In this document: in pieces, positions 1 to 7,610 of the stretch | Numbering within the stretch: the first letter of the stretch is position 1 | Layout of the letters: each line of letters starts with the position of its first letter | Source: Petrotoga mexicana DSM 14811 | GTDB lineage: Bacteria > Thermotogota > Thermotogae > Petrotogales > Petrotogaceae | Direction of reading: 5' to 3' | DNA length: 64,000 bases | Assembly: GCF_002895565.1 (NCBI RefSeq) | Contig: NZ_AZRN01000036.1 | Location: 1-64,000 of the forward strand | The notes under the pieces: generated by a model | The model's database searches: none | What the model was told of the DNA's origin: nothing | Seen by the model: the letters and a program-made list of their open reading frames with translations, nothing else | Position numbers and translations under genes: made by a program

Positions 1-98
1 CTCTCTTTTTATTTTTTTGTTCTATGAGGAGTGATATCTTTTTTTATCCCTTTTGTCAAGTATCTCATCAACCATTTTTATTATACAGCCTTTTTAAT

Positions 99-127
99 TT
101 GACAAATATTTTTTTTTATAGTATAAT
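99..127 (+). promoter_or_regulatory. Consensus sigma-A promoter of the asparagine operon
   Basis: TTGACA at 99-104 and TATAAT at 122-127 are separated by exactly 17 bases, a perfect match to the housekeeping consensus. It sits 45-55 bases upstream of the leader peptide start. A promoter this strong is typical of genes controlled after initiation, here by attenuation. Confidence 0.9.
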
Positions 128-186
128 TAATCAAATTTGAAAATTTATAAAGATAGTAAGAAAAATTGATTTAGGAGAAAATGGTT

Positions 187-255
187 ATGAAAATATCAAA
201 AATGCTATCAGTTTCTAAAAAAGTAAATAATAATAACAATAAACAGCGTCGGTGA
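187..255 (+). CDS. Asparagine-rich leader peptide (attenuator control ORF)
   Basis: A 22-codon ORF reads MKISKMLSVSKK, then Val, then five consecutive Asn codons (226-240: AAT AAT AAT AAC AAT), then Lys-Gln-Arg-Arg and TGA. The SD AGGAG is at 173-177; ATG 187 has a 9-base spacing, while ATG 181 in the same frame is closer (3 bases) and possible. The ORF lies between a consensus promoter and an intrinsic terminator, directly upstream of an asparagine synthetase-like gene. By analogy with the trp and his leaders, I infer that ribosomes stall on the Asn codons when charged tRNA-Asn is scarce. The gene is too short for homology evidence; the case rests on codon content and position. Confidence 0.85.
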   Translation: MKISKMLSVSKKVNNNNNKQRR

Positions 256-316
256 TTACGCTGTGCATTGTTGTTTTGGAAATTGCCGACGCAGAAAAAA
301 CAGCGTCGGTTTTTTT
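244..316 (+). promoter_or_regulatory. Transcription attenuator (antiterminator/terminator) of the asparagine operon
   Basis: Terminator: CCGACGC (286-292), a ten-base A-rich loop, GCGTCGG (303-309), then seven T (310-316). A second exact copy of GCGTCGG lies at 246-252, inside the last leader codons, and can pair with 286-292 as an antiterminator. CAGCGT (244-249) can instead pair with ACGCTG (258-263). Predicted logic: a ribosome stalled on the first Asn codons leaves 246-252 free, so the antiterminator forms and transcription continues. A ribosome at the stop codon (253-255) covers 246-252, so the terminator forms. Pairings are read from the sequence; the mechanism is inferred. Confidence 0.82.
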
Positions 317-373
317 ATTTTTATTTTAAAAGACGATATAACGTCTTTAAAAAACACTACAGGAGGGAAAATT

Positions 374-1333
374 ATGGCAGAAGTAGAGAAAAAAGATAGA
401 AAAGTGGATTCTGTTGAGTTAGTAAAAATTTATTTGGAAGACGAGACTTACAGTGACGCACTTTTGGTTCAATCTGAAATACTGAGATTATCGAGAGAAT
501 TTCTTTCAGAAAAGGGTTTTGTTGAAATTCTTCCGGTGATCGTTTCAACAATCACCGATCCTTTAAATCACGACGTTTTTGATGCTCAAATAGATTATTA
601 TGGTAACAAATATTATGTTACTAAATCCATGATTTTGCAAAAGCAAGTTAGCGTTCTGGTTCATGATAAAATATTTTCATTTTCACCAAATTTAAGGTTG
701 GAAACAGCGGAAAAATATTCTTCTGGTAGACACTTGATTGATTTTGTTCAACTGGATATAGAGGCTAAAGAAATGAAAAGAGAAGAGATTATGGATTTGA
801 TGGAAGATTTAATAATTTATGTATTAAAAGGTATATTGACGAAATATTCTGGTATAATAGAAAAGTATCACCCAAATTTGAGAGTTCCTACTAAGCCTTT
901 TCAAAAAATAAGTGTAAAAAAAGCAAAAGAACTTTACGGTGATGATTATGAAAAAATTTTATCTGAGCGAGCTGAAGGACCTGTGTGGTTGATAGATATG
1001 CCACTTTTAGAGAGAGAGTTTTATGATAAACAAGATATTGATAATCCAGAAGTTTTGTTAGATTTTGATCTAATATATCCTGAAGGTCATGGTGAAGGCA
1101 TATCTGGTGGTGAAAGAGAGCATGAGTATGAGCAAATAGTTAAAAGAATCAAATTGAAGGGTAATGGTCTAGAAAGCTATGAAGATTATTTGAAATTAGC
1201 AAAAGAAGGGTTATTAAAACATTCTGCAGGTTGTGGTATAGGTATAGAAAGGTTCACTAAATACATATTAGATTTGGATCATGTTGAAAAAACTAGGTTG
1301 TTCGCCAAAGCTCCTGGAAAGTATACCATTTAG
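374..1333 (+). CDS. Asparagine synthetase A-like protein, AsnRS-derived (class II synthetase fold)
   Basis: 319 aa, starting at ATG 374 behind AGGAGGG. It resembles the catalytic core of asparaginyl/aspartyl-tRNA synthetases without the N-terminal anticodon-binding domain. A motif-2-like FSFSPNLRLETAEKY region, RHLIDFVQLDIE, and the C-terminal motif 3 GCGIGIERFTKYIL are visible. Archaeal proteins of this type act as ATP- and ammonia-dependent asparagine synthetases (AS-AR). The upstream Asn-codon attenuator strongly supports asparagine synthesis rather than tRNA charging. The exact family (AS-AR versus bacterial AsnA) is from memory. Confidence 0.8.
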   Translation: MAEVEKKDRKVDSVELVKIYLEDETYSDALLVQSEILRLSREFLSEKGFVEILPVIVSTITDPLNHDVFDAQIDYYGNKYYVTKSMILQKQVSVLVHDKIFSFSPNLRLETAEKYSSGRHLIDFVQLDIEAKEMKREEIMDLMEDLIIYVLKGILTKYSGIIEKYHPNLRVPTKPFQKISVKKAKELYGDDYEKILSERAEGPVWLIDMPLLEREFYDKQDIDNPEVLLDFDLIYPEGHGEGISGGEREHEYEQIVKRIKLKGNGLESYEDYLKLAKEGLLKHSAGCGIGIERFTKYILDLDHVEKTRLFAKAPGKYTI

Positions 1334-1369
1334 TTGTATTAACAAAAAAGGTCTAAAATGTTTATTATT

Positions 1370-1416
1370 GCAGAGCAAGAGACGTTCATCGAGGATCGTC
1401 TCTGCTTTCCTTTTTA
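1370..1416 (+). terminator. Probable terminator between the asparagine gene and purH
   Basis: AGAGACG (1378-1384) pairs with CGTCTCT (1397-1403), and the stem can be extended by GCAG/CTGC (1370-1373 with 1402-1405) across a bulge. A T-rich tail TTTCCTTTTT follows at 1406-1415. The imperfect T tract suggests partial termination. Confidence 0.55.
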
Positions 1417-1448
1417 AGGAAATTAATTTTTTTTACTGGAGGTATCTA

Positions 1449-2918
1449 ATGAATATAAAAAGGGCTATTATTTCAGTTTACGACAAAACTAATTTAGAGG
1501 ATTTAGCTAGTTTTTTATTTCGCAATGGTGTCGAAATTATATGTACAGAAGGGACAAATAAATATCTTCAAGAAAAAGGAATTCCTACTGTAAAGATGGC
1601 TGATTATATTGGATTTCCTGAAATTCTAGGTGGGCGTGTTAAAAGTATAGATCCAAAATTAGCTGGAGGTATTTTAGCCAAGTCTAACAATAAACAGCAT
1701 GAAGAAGATATGATTAATTATAATATTAAAAAAATTGATATGGTTGTGGGTAATTTTCCTACCTTTGAGGAAATTGCAAAAAAAACAAAGAATGAGGAAA
1801 CACTTTTAGAAAATATAGATATTGGAGGCTATTCTCTTCTTAGGGCGGCTGCAAAAAATTATAAAGATGTTGTGGCATTGGTAGATCCAAAAGATTATCA
1901 AATAGTTATTGACAATTTAGAGGATTGTGGTGATGTTCCTTTACAATTAAGAAGAAAGTTGGCATTGAAAGTTTTCTTTTCTACATCTAAGTACGATGCC
2001 AGCATTCATAAAATCTTTTCTGAACTATTTGCAGCCGAGAAGTTTGACCATGAATTTTTTGAAATATTGGGAAACTTAAGGTATGGCTCTAATCCAATGC
2101 AAGAAGCGATTTTAATGAAATTTTTGGGAAAGGATACTTTCATCGATTATCTAGAAAATTTAACTTTTCATAAAAAGCCTACATTGAGGATATTAAAAGA
2201 CATAAAATTACTTTTTCATTTGGCGAGTTTTACAAACAATGAGTTTTTGGGTTTTGCAAAGAAAGGAATTTTCGTATTTGGATATTCTTCTCCCACTGAA
2301 GAAGAAAAAAAACAATTTGTTAGAATTATTAAAGAACTAAAAGGCGGGGTTGTTTATAGTGACGATCCAAATATAATTACTGAGTTGAAAGATTCAAAAC
2401 ATGACGGAGTAATGACTTCTTATAATCTTGAACAAAGAGAAGAAATAATTTCCTTTAAACCGATGGTTTTTAAGGTTAATAAAAAAGTTTTGGAACAAGA
2501 AGAAGAATATATCGTGGATGGTGATTTGGTCGTAAAGCAAAATTTTCAAGAGATTGCTTTGAATTTATCTCCTTCAGAACAATTGGGCTTCGAGATCGCT
2601 AAGATTCATAAATCTGATACCTCTGTGTATGTAAAAAATAATCTCATTTGTTGTGGTAATCAGTCTTGTTTGAACAGAGAAATCGCATTAAATGCCCTTG
2701 AAAATACTTTGGAAAGATTTGAAGTACTTCTGAAGGAAGGAACAATTATATTTGATTCTCCTATTAATTCTGAGAAAATTACTGATGCAATATTAAATTG
2801 GCAGGTTGAAAAGGTAATTGTTCCTCCAACCTTACCGGGATACGAAAAGTATATAAAGATTTTAGAGGAAAATGGCGTTACTTTGTTGGTAACACAGAGA
2901 AGGTATCATAGATATTAA
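1449..2918 (+). CDS. purH: Bifunctional purine biosynthesis protein PurH (divergent)
   Basis: 489 aa, starting at ATG 1449 behind TGGAGGT. The N-terminal IMP cyclohydrolase domain is clear: SVYDKTNLEDLASF, CTEGTNKYL, GFPEILGGRVKSIDPK, and ENIDIGGYSLLRAAAKN. The C-terminal AICAR transformylase domain is divergent. The usual RYGENPHQ motif reads RYGSNPMQ, and I cannot find the usual K-H-x-x-P-C-G catalytic segment; the matching region reads FLGFAKKGIFVFGYSS. PurH normally catalyses the last two steps to IMP. Orthology is supported by the N-terminal motifs and length; whether both activities remain is uncertain. Confidence 0.8.
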   Translation: MNIKRAIISVYDKTNLEDLASFLFRNGVEIICTEGTNKYLQEKGIPTVKMADYIGFPEILGGRVKSIDPKLAGGILAKSNNKQHEEDMINYNIKKIDMVVGNFPTFEEIAKKTKNEETLLENIDIGGYSLLRAAAKNYKDVVALVDPKDYQIVIDNLEDCGDVPLQLRRKLALKVFFSTSKYDASIHKIFSELFAAEKFDHEFFEILGNLRYGSNPMQEAILMKFLGKDTFIDYLENLTFHKKPTLRILKDIKLLFHLASFTNNEFLGFAKKGIFVFGYSSPTEEEKKQFVRIIKELKGGVVYSDDPNIITELKDSKHDGVMTSYNLEQREEIISFKPMVFKVNKKVLEQEEEYIVDGDLVVKQNFQEIALNLSPSEQLGFEIAKIHKSDTSVYVKNNLICCGNQSCLNREIALNALENTLERFEVLLKEGTIIFDSPINSEKITDAILNWQVEKVIVPPTLPGYEKYIKILEENGVTLLVTQRRYHRY

Positions 2919-2924
2919 TGTGCA

Positions 2925-2945
2925 TTAAGGGGCTTTGCCCCTTAA
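2925..2945 (+). terminator. Hairpin after purH
   Basis: TTAAGGGGC (2925-2933), TTT loop, GCCCCTTAA (2937-2945): a perfect 9-bp stem directly after the purH stop. No T run follows on the plus strand, so it may be a weak terminator or a transcript-end stabiliser. Confidence 0.5.
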
Positions 2946-3040
2946 AAACCCCAAAATCAAAATTTATTTTAAAAAAACTATTTTGCATAAACCAGCAAAA
3001 AACATAGTTTGCACAGTACGCAAACAAGGAGTGATACCAA

Positions 3041-4054
3041 ATTTCTTTACCTTTAGTCTCAGTAATATTAGTTTGTAGAAATGAAGAAAAAACGATCGAA
3101 AATGTGTTAAATTCTTTAATCAATCAGACAAGAAAGCCGGATGAGATAATTGTCGTTGATGGTCAGTCGACGGATAATACCGTTAGTATAATAGAGAAAC
3201 TCGCTGAAAAGAGTAATAATATAAAAATCATTACGAATAAAAAAAAATATACCCCTTACGGTTTAAATTTAGGGATCAAAAATAGTAAGGGGGATTTTGT
3301 TTTTATAGCTGGTTCCCATACGGAATTTGATAAAAAATATTTGGAATCTTGTGTGAAGTTTTTGATGAAACACCCAGAAGCGGGCGCAGTTGGAGGAGTG
3401 TCTTTGGCGACCCCCGTTAATGCTAAAAGTTGTTTACAAAAATCGATGGCTTTCTCGTTTTCTTCCCCCTTTGGTACAGCATCCAGGCATAGATATCAAG
3501 TGAAAGAGCCACGAGAAGTTGATACCGTTGCATATGCATGTTATAGAAGAGAAGTTTTTGATAAGGTTGGATATTTTAATGATAAACTTTTAAGAAATCA
3601 AGATATTGAATTTAATTATAGAATGAGAAAAAAGGGTTTAAAAATCTTTTTATTGCCAATTACAAATAAATATTATGTTCCAAATGGATTGTTGGATTTT
3701 ATGAAAAAGAATTTTTCAAACGGTTTTTGGAATTACATAACTCTAAAAATATCTCCTTATGGGATTTCCCTTAGACATTTCATTCCTCTTATTTTCGTAG
3801 TGTATCTTTTTTGCTTATTCTTATTTTTGGTTCTATCAAAAAATACTGCTTTTAATATTATTTTAGCGATTCCTTTTTTCATATATTTGTTATTAGACAC
3901 ATTATTTTCATTAAAATATGCTATAAAAGAGAAAAATATTTTATTGTTATTTTGTAGTTTTTTTATGTTTTTACTTTTGCATATTTCATATGGTTTAGGA
4001 ACATTTTGGAGTATAATAAAATCAATCCGTTTTACAAAGATCGGGAAAACATAA
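3041..4054 (+). CDS. Family 2 glycosyltransferase (ExoA-like), probable ATT start
   Basis: Inverting GT-A glycosyltransferase for surface polysaccharide. The N-terminus LVSVILVCRNEEKTIE, then VVDGQSTDNT and NQDIEFNYRMRKKG, are typical GT2 motifs; hydrophobic helices near the C-terminus suggest membrane association. The frame is open only after a stop at 3032-3034, and the first conventional start (GTG 3104) would remove the essential first beta strand. AAGGAG at 3026-3031 is 9 bases before ATT at 3041, so I place the start at ATT (337 aa). A hairpin GTTTGC/GCAAAC (3007-3012/3020-3025) precedes the SD. The acceptor and donor sugars are unknown. Confidence 0.78.
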   Translation: MSLPLVSVILVCRNEEKTIENVLNSLINQTRKPDEIIVVDGQSTDNTVSIIEKLAEKSNNIKIITNKKKYTPYGLNLGIKNSKGDFVFIAGSHTEFDKKYLESCVKFLMKHPEAGAVGGVSLATPVNAKSCLQKSMAFSFSSPFGTASRHRYQVKEPREVDTVAYACYRREVFDKVGYFNDKLLRNQDIEFNYRMRKKGLKIFLLPITNKYYVPNGLLDFMKKNFSNGFWNYITLKISPYGISLRHFIPLIFVVYLFCLFLFLVLSKNTAFNIILAIPFFIYLLLDTLFSLKYAIKEKNILLLFCSFFMFLLLHISYGLGTFWSIIKSIRFTKIGKT

Positions 4055-4082
4055 ATTTTGAAAAATTGTGGGTGAATGCAAT

Positions 4083-5000
4083 TTGTTAGTCATAAAATGT
4101 ATAAGCTCTTTTGTCTTATCAATTATTTTAGTTCCCATTATGATAAGAGTTGCAAAAAAATACAATATTGTTGATAGGCCTGACAATAAGTTGAAAGTTC
4201 ATAAGGCTCCCATTCCTTATTTGGGTGGTGTTGCTATTTTTCTTTCAATCTTACCCTTTTATTACAATGATATTGGTTTTATAATTCCTGCCAGTATTTT
4301 AACTTTTATTGGGCTTTACGATGATATTAAGAGCGTTTCTCCTTATGTTAGATTATTTGCAGAGTTTGTTGTAGTTTCAATGGCAATATATTTTGTTGGA
4401 GGAATTATACAACCTTTTCAGTTTTTTATTTTGGTATTAACAGGAATTGCTCTAGTTAACGGAGTGAATATGGTTGATGGAATGGATGGAGTTTGTGCTG
4501 GAACGGCAATAGTAAGTCTGTTATTCTTTTCGTTGATATCCAAAAATTACGAACTGTTAATCTTTGCTTTTGCTATTTTTGGATTTCTATTATACAATTT
4601 ACCACCAGCTAAAATTTTTCTTGGCGATGCGGGTTCTTATCTTTTGGGTTTTATTTTGTTTTATTCCTTTTCTTTTCTATCCGGGAGATCTGGTAGAGGA
4701 GGTTACTTCATCTCATTAATTATCACTGGGTTTTATTTCACGGATTTGGCTTATGCTGTGATAAGACGTTTACTTAGTAAAAAATCTCCTTTTTTAGGGG
4801 ACAAGGAGCATATTTATGATAAAATTCGAAAAAAATATAAAATAAAACCATTGTTTGTGGCATTAGTTACATATATTATTTCTGTTGTTTTTGGTATAAT
4901 CGGCTTAATTACTTGGGATTTTCAATTAATAGGTGTTATAATTGTATTGATGTTATTTATATTTCTAGGTTATCATTTTAAGTTGTACAAATATGAGTGA
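4083..5000 (+). CDS. WecA/TagO-like undecaprenyl-phosphate sugar-1-phosphate transferase
   Basis: 305 aa polytopic membrane protein of the MraY/WecA family, which transfers HexNAc-1-phosphate from a UDP-sugar to undecaprenyl phosphate to start polysaccharide assembly. Diagnostic motifs: DRPDNKLKVHKAPIPYLGG, LYDDIKSVSP, VNMVDGMDGVCAG and AKIFLGDAGSYLLGF. The start is TTG 4083, eight bases after GGTGA; an upstream GTG at 4068 is possible but lacks an SD. It follows the GT2 gene closely, so the two probably form one surface-glycan operon. It is WecA-like rather than MraY-like because no peptidoglycan genes are adjacent and the loop motif reads HIYDKI. Confidence 0.85.
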   Translation: MLVIKCISSFVLSIILVPIMIRVAKKYNIVDRPDNKLKVHKAPIPYLGGVAIFLSILPFYYNDIGFIIPASILTFIGLYDDIKSVSPYVRLFAEFVVVSMAIYFVGGIIQPFQFFILVLTGIALVNGVNMVDGMDGVCAGTAIVSLLFFSLISKNYELLIFAFAIFGFLLYNLPPAKIFLGDAGSYLLGFILFYSFSFLSGRSGRGGYFISLIITGFYFTDLAYAVIRRLLSKKSPFLGDKEHIYDKIRKKYKIKPLFVALVTYIISVVFGIIGLITWDFQLIGVIIVLMLFIFLGYHFKLYKYE

Positions 5001-5059
5001 TTGAAGAATCAATTATACCAAAAAAATTTCCAAAAGTTTTATGTAAAAGAGGTGTTGTG

Positions 5060-6367
5060 ATGATAATTTTAAAAGGCAATTATGGTGATTATATGAAACT
5101 TCGGCCTGTATCAGTTAAAAAGATTTTCCTAGACGAGTCGATGTTGAGAAACAACAAAGATCCTGATATTTACGAAAAATATATTTATGAAGTGGAAGGA
5201 AGGTTCGGAAATTACAAATGGTTTAATAACGAGTTCAATTTGGAGGGAAGGGGTAATGGGAAATTAGATAAACTTACCTTTGATATAGAATATATCCCGT
5301 TGATATTGACAATCTTAAGGATTAATGCTTTTTTTAAATCGAAAAAGAAGAGTATGATTTCCGTGCTTGCTTCTGATCATGAAAACCAAACTTCGGAGAT
5401 AATTGCAGAGGAGTCATTTATTTATTCTTTGAATGAAAGTAATAATTTATCATTTTTGTTTTTAAGAAAAATAGGTAAAGGCTTAATCGAACATCACTTA
5501 ATTTTCACTAACGACTATGGAGATCATTTTGATATGTATATAGAAAGTGATCGCAAGAGTATAGAAAGTTTTTATAAAAATCTGTTGAACGAAACAAATA
5601 ATTTTCGGGTAGCGATACTTCCAAATATTGCTCAGAAGATCTCTCCATTTTATGAAAAAATAATCGAGAAAATAGCGATCGTTAATTACGAAAATGTTTA
5701 CAATATTACGGATGATTTTTTTACATTGTATAATCTCAATCCAAAAGAATTTCTGAAAAATTCTGAACCTCGGCAAGAATTAGAAAGGTTTACAAATTAT
5801 TTGTTTAATGGAAAAAATGAAGAAGAAGAAGATTATTATTTCGATGAAGATATAGACGATGTCGATATTGATTTTACTATAAAGAATATGGAAGATATAG
5901 AAGATGAGCTAAAAGATATTACAGATTTGCAAAACAGGGATCAGTTTTTAGGAAACTCTTATTACTATAATGAATCGTACGATTTGTTTATAGAAATGGA
6001 AGAAGAGTTTATGGATTTTATGGATCATATAATTTTTGATGAAAATTTGAAAAAGCAGGATAAAGAGTACTATTTAGAAAAAATAAAGAGAATGATCAAC
6101 GAAGTTTCCTTAATATTCCAAGATTTAAAAGAAAAGAAAGAGTTTGAAAGAGAACTTTTATTAGATATGGTAAACGCTTATGGAATTGAGCAAATTACTG
6201 ATAAAAAAGATTTAATTTCGGAAATTTTTGAAGAAATAGATATGACTACTGATCTAAATGAAATATATGAAATCTCAGAAGATAAGATCTTAAACGATTA
6301 TAAAAATTGGTATAAGGATCTAATATTTAAGAAAGGTAAAAGTATGAAAGAAGTCATTAACAACTAA
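5060..6367 (+). CDS. Hypothetical acidic protein
   Basis: 435 aa, unrecognised. ATG 5060 follows AGAGGTG by five bases. There is no signal peptide and no clear membrane segment. The middle (about residues 250-300) is strongly acidic, with runs of Glu and Asp such as NEEEEDYYFDEDIDD, and the C-terminal third looks helical and charged. It is last in the glycan operon and ends just before a strong terminator. A cytoplasmic regulatory or scaffold role is possible, but nothing in the sequence shows it. Confidence 0.6.
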   Translation: MIILKGNYGDYMKLRPVSVKKIFLDESMLRNNKDPDIYEKYIYEVEGRFGNYKWFNNEFNLEGRGNGKLDKLTFDIEYIPLILTILRINAFFKSKKKSMISVLASDHENQTSEIIAEESFIYSLNESNNLSFLFLRKIGKGLIEHHLIFTNDYGDHFDMYIESDRKSIESFYKNLLNETNNFRVAILPNIAQKISPFYEKIIEKIAIVNYENVYNITDDFFTLYNLNPKEFLKNSEPRQELERFTNYLFNGKNEEEEDYYFDEDIDDVDIDFTIKNMEDIEDELKDITDLQNRDQFLGNSYYYNESYDLFIEMEEEFMDFMDHIIFDENLKKQDKEYYLEKIKRMINEVSLIFQDLKEKKEFERELLLDMVNAYGIEQITDKKDLISEIFEEIDMTTDLNEIYEISEDKILNDYKNWYKDLIFKKGKSMKEVINN

Positions 6368-6374
6368 TATCAAG

Positions 6375-6413
6375 AATAATACCCGTTTGGTGAGCCACCA
6401 AACGGGTATTATT
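6375..6413. terminator. Bidirectional terminator between convergent genes
   Basis: A perfect 18-bp stem (6375-6392 with 6396-6413) with a three-base AGC loop, T-rich at both ends. It lies between the plus-strand hypothetical and the minus-strand reductase, so it can end transcription both ways. Confidence 0.88.
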
Positions 6414-6473
6414 TTGAGCCTCTCAAAATCCTAAATGCGTAAAGTATCGATCACTATAGTAATATGTAATATT

Positions 6474-7586
6474 TTAAAATATTTCTCCTTCTCCAAGCTT
6501 GTAGTCTACTAATTTTAATTTTCTTATTATGGGTATATCGTAAGGACATCTTTCTTCACATATACTGCATTTTGTACAATCTTTGAAGGTCTTATTAAGT
6601 TTAGAATAAGCGGTTTTAGCTTCGTTTTGGTTTCCAAACCAGAATGCCAATCTTTCTCTCAGCGCATAATCTGGGGCCTCGTGAGGTTGATAATCCCTCA
6701 TTTGTCTGTCGTACCATCCCTCGTACTCAAACACTTTCATAATTTCTATATTTTCTGGGCAAGGCAAACATTTACCACATTGTCTACATACATAATTTCC
6801 AAGTTCGGGAGCTCGATAATACAGATTTTCTACAGATTTTTTAGGTAAAGGTTTAAAATTTTCAGCTATCTGAATGTCTTTTCTTAACATGTCTTCGGAG
6901 TTTGCTCCTACAACCATTACATCTAAATCCTGAGTCAAAGCATAGTTTAATGCATCGTAGGTAGACCTATAAAGATAACCATCTGCAAAAGCTTTCATGC
7001 CAACAATTCCCATGTTTTTTGATCTTGCAAAAGGAATGACTTCTTGATAGGTACTCGGGAAATTAAATATATCCAAGTAGTTAAAACCTGTCATTAGAAC
7101 ATCTAAGTCTACTGTTTTTATCAGTTTAAGTGCATAATTCCCCAAGCCGTGAAAAGATACACCCAATGCTCTTATAATCCCATCTTTTTTAGCTTGAAAC
7201 AGATAATCTAAGGCTGAATCTTTTTTCAATAAGGCGTCGACATCTTCTTCAGTTGTAACATGGTGGAGAAACAAAATATCTAAATGATCGGTGTTTAGGT
7301 TCTTTAAAGTTCTTTCTACAAAATGTCGAGCATTTTTCTTATCTCGAGCATGGCATTTGCTAGCAAGAATTACTTGATCTCTTCTACCTTTCAAAGCGTA
7401 TGAAATTTTCTTTTCAGATTCGCCATCTCCGTATTCAGCCGCAGTCTCAACGTAATTACCACCCGACATTAGATAAATATCCATTAATTTTGAAACAACA
7501 TCCTGTGAGATTTCCAACATATGAAACCCACCCAAACCTAAAAGAGAAACCTCAAACCCAGTTTTACCAAGTACTTTTTTATTCAT
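6474..7586 (-). CDS. Aldo/keto reductase with C-terminal 4Fe-4S domain
   Basis: 370 aa; ATG at 7586 behind AGGTGAT. The N-terminal TIM-barrel carries the family tetrad pattern (VETAAEYGDGESE with the Tyr, ILASKCHARDK with the Lys, DILFLHHV with the His). The C-terminus holds two cysteine clusters, CRQCGKCLPCP and CTKCSICEERCP, typical of ferredoxin-like 4Fe-4S domains. The enzyme probably couples NAD(P)H or ferredoxin electrons to carbonyl reduction; the substrate is unknown. A second member of the same family lies immediately upstream on the same strand (24 bases apart), so they are co-transcribed. Confidence 0.85.
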   Translation of the reverse strand: MNKKVLGKTGFEVSLLGLGGFHMLEISQDVVSKLMDIYLMSGGNYVETAAEYGDGESEKKISYALKGRRDQVILASKCHARDKKNARHFVERTLKNLNTDHLDILFLHHVTTEEDVDALLKKDSALDYLFQAKKDGIIRALGVSFHGLGNYALKLIKTVDLDVLMTGFNYLDIFNFPSTYQEVIPFARSKNMGIVGMKAFADGYLYRSTYDALNYALTQDLDVMVVGANSEDMLRKDIQIAENFKPLPKKSVENLYYRAPELGNYVCRQCGKCLPCPENIEIMKVFEYEGWYDRQMRDYQPHEAPDYALRERLAFWFGNQNEAKTAYSKLNKTFKDCTKCSICEERCPYDIPIIRKLKLVDYKLGEGEIF

Positions 7587-7610
7587 AAAGATCACCTCTA
7601 TAATTTTGGA

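Noticed and set aside
1-60. A possible minus-strand promoter (TTGACA at 59-54 with TATCAC) at the left edge.
   Set aside because: The -10 box is poor and the gene it would serve is outside the window.
181-183. ATG at 181 as the leader peptide start.
   Set aside because: Only three bases from AGGAG; ATG 187 has better spacing. Either gives the same Asn run.
1358-1417. A 19-codon ORF (MFIIAEQETFIEDRLCFPF) in the hairpin region before purH.
   Set aside because: Only a weak SD-like AAGGT, no codon run for any amino acid, and it coincides with a hairpin and T-rich tail that look like a terminator.
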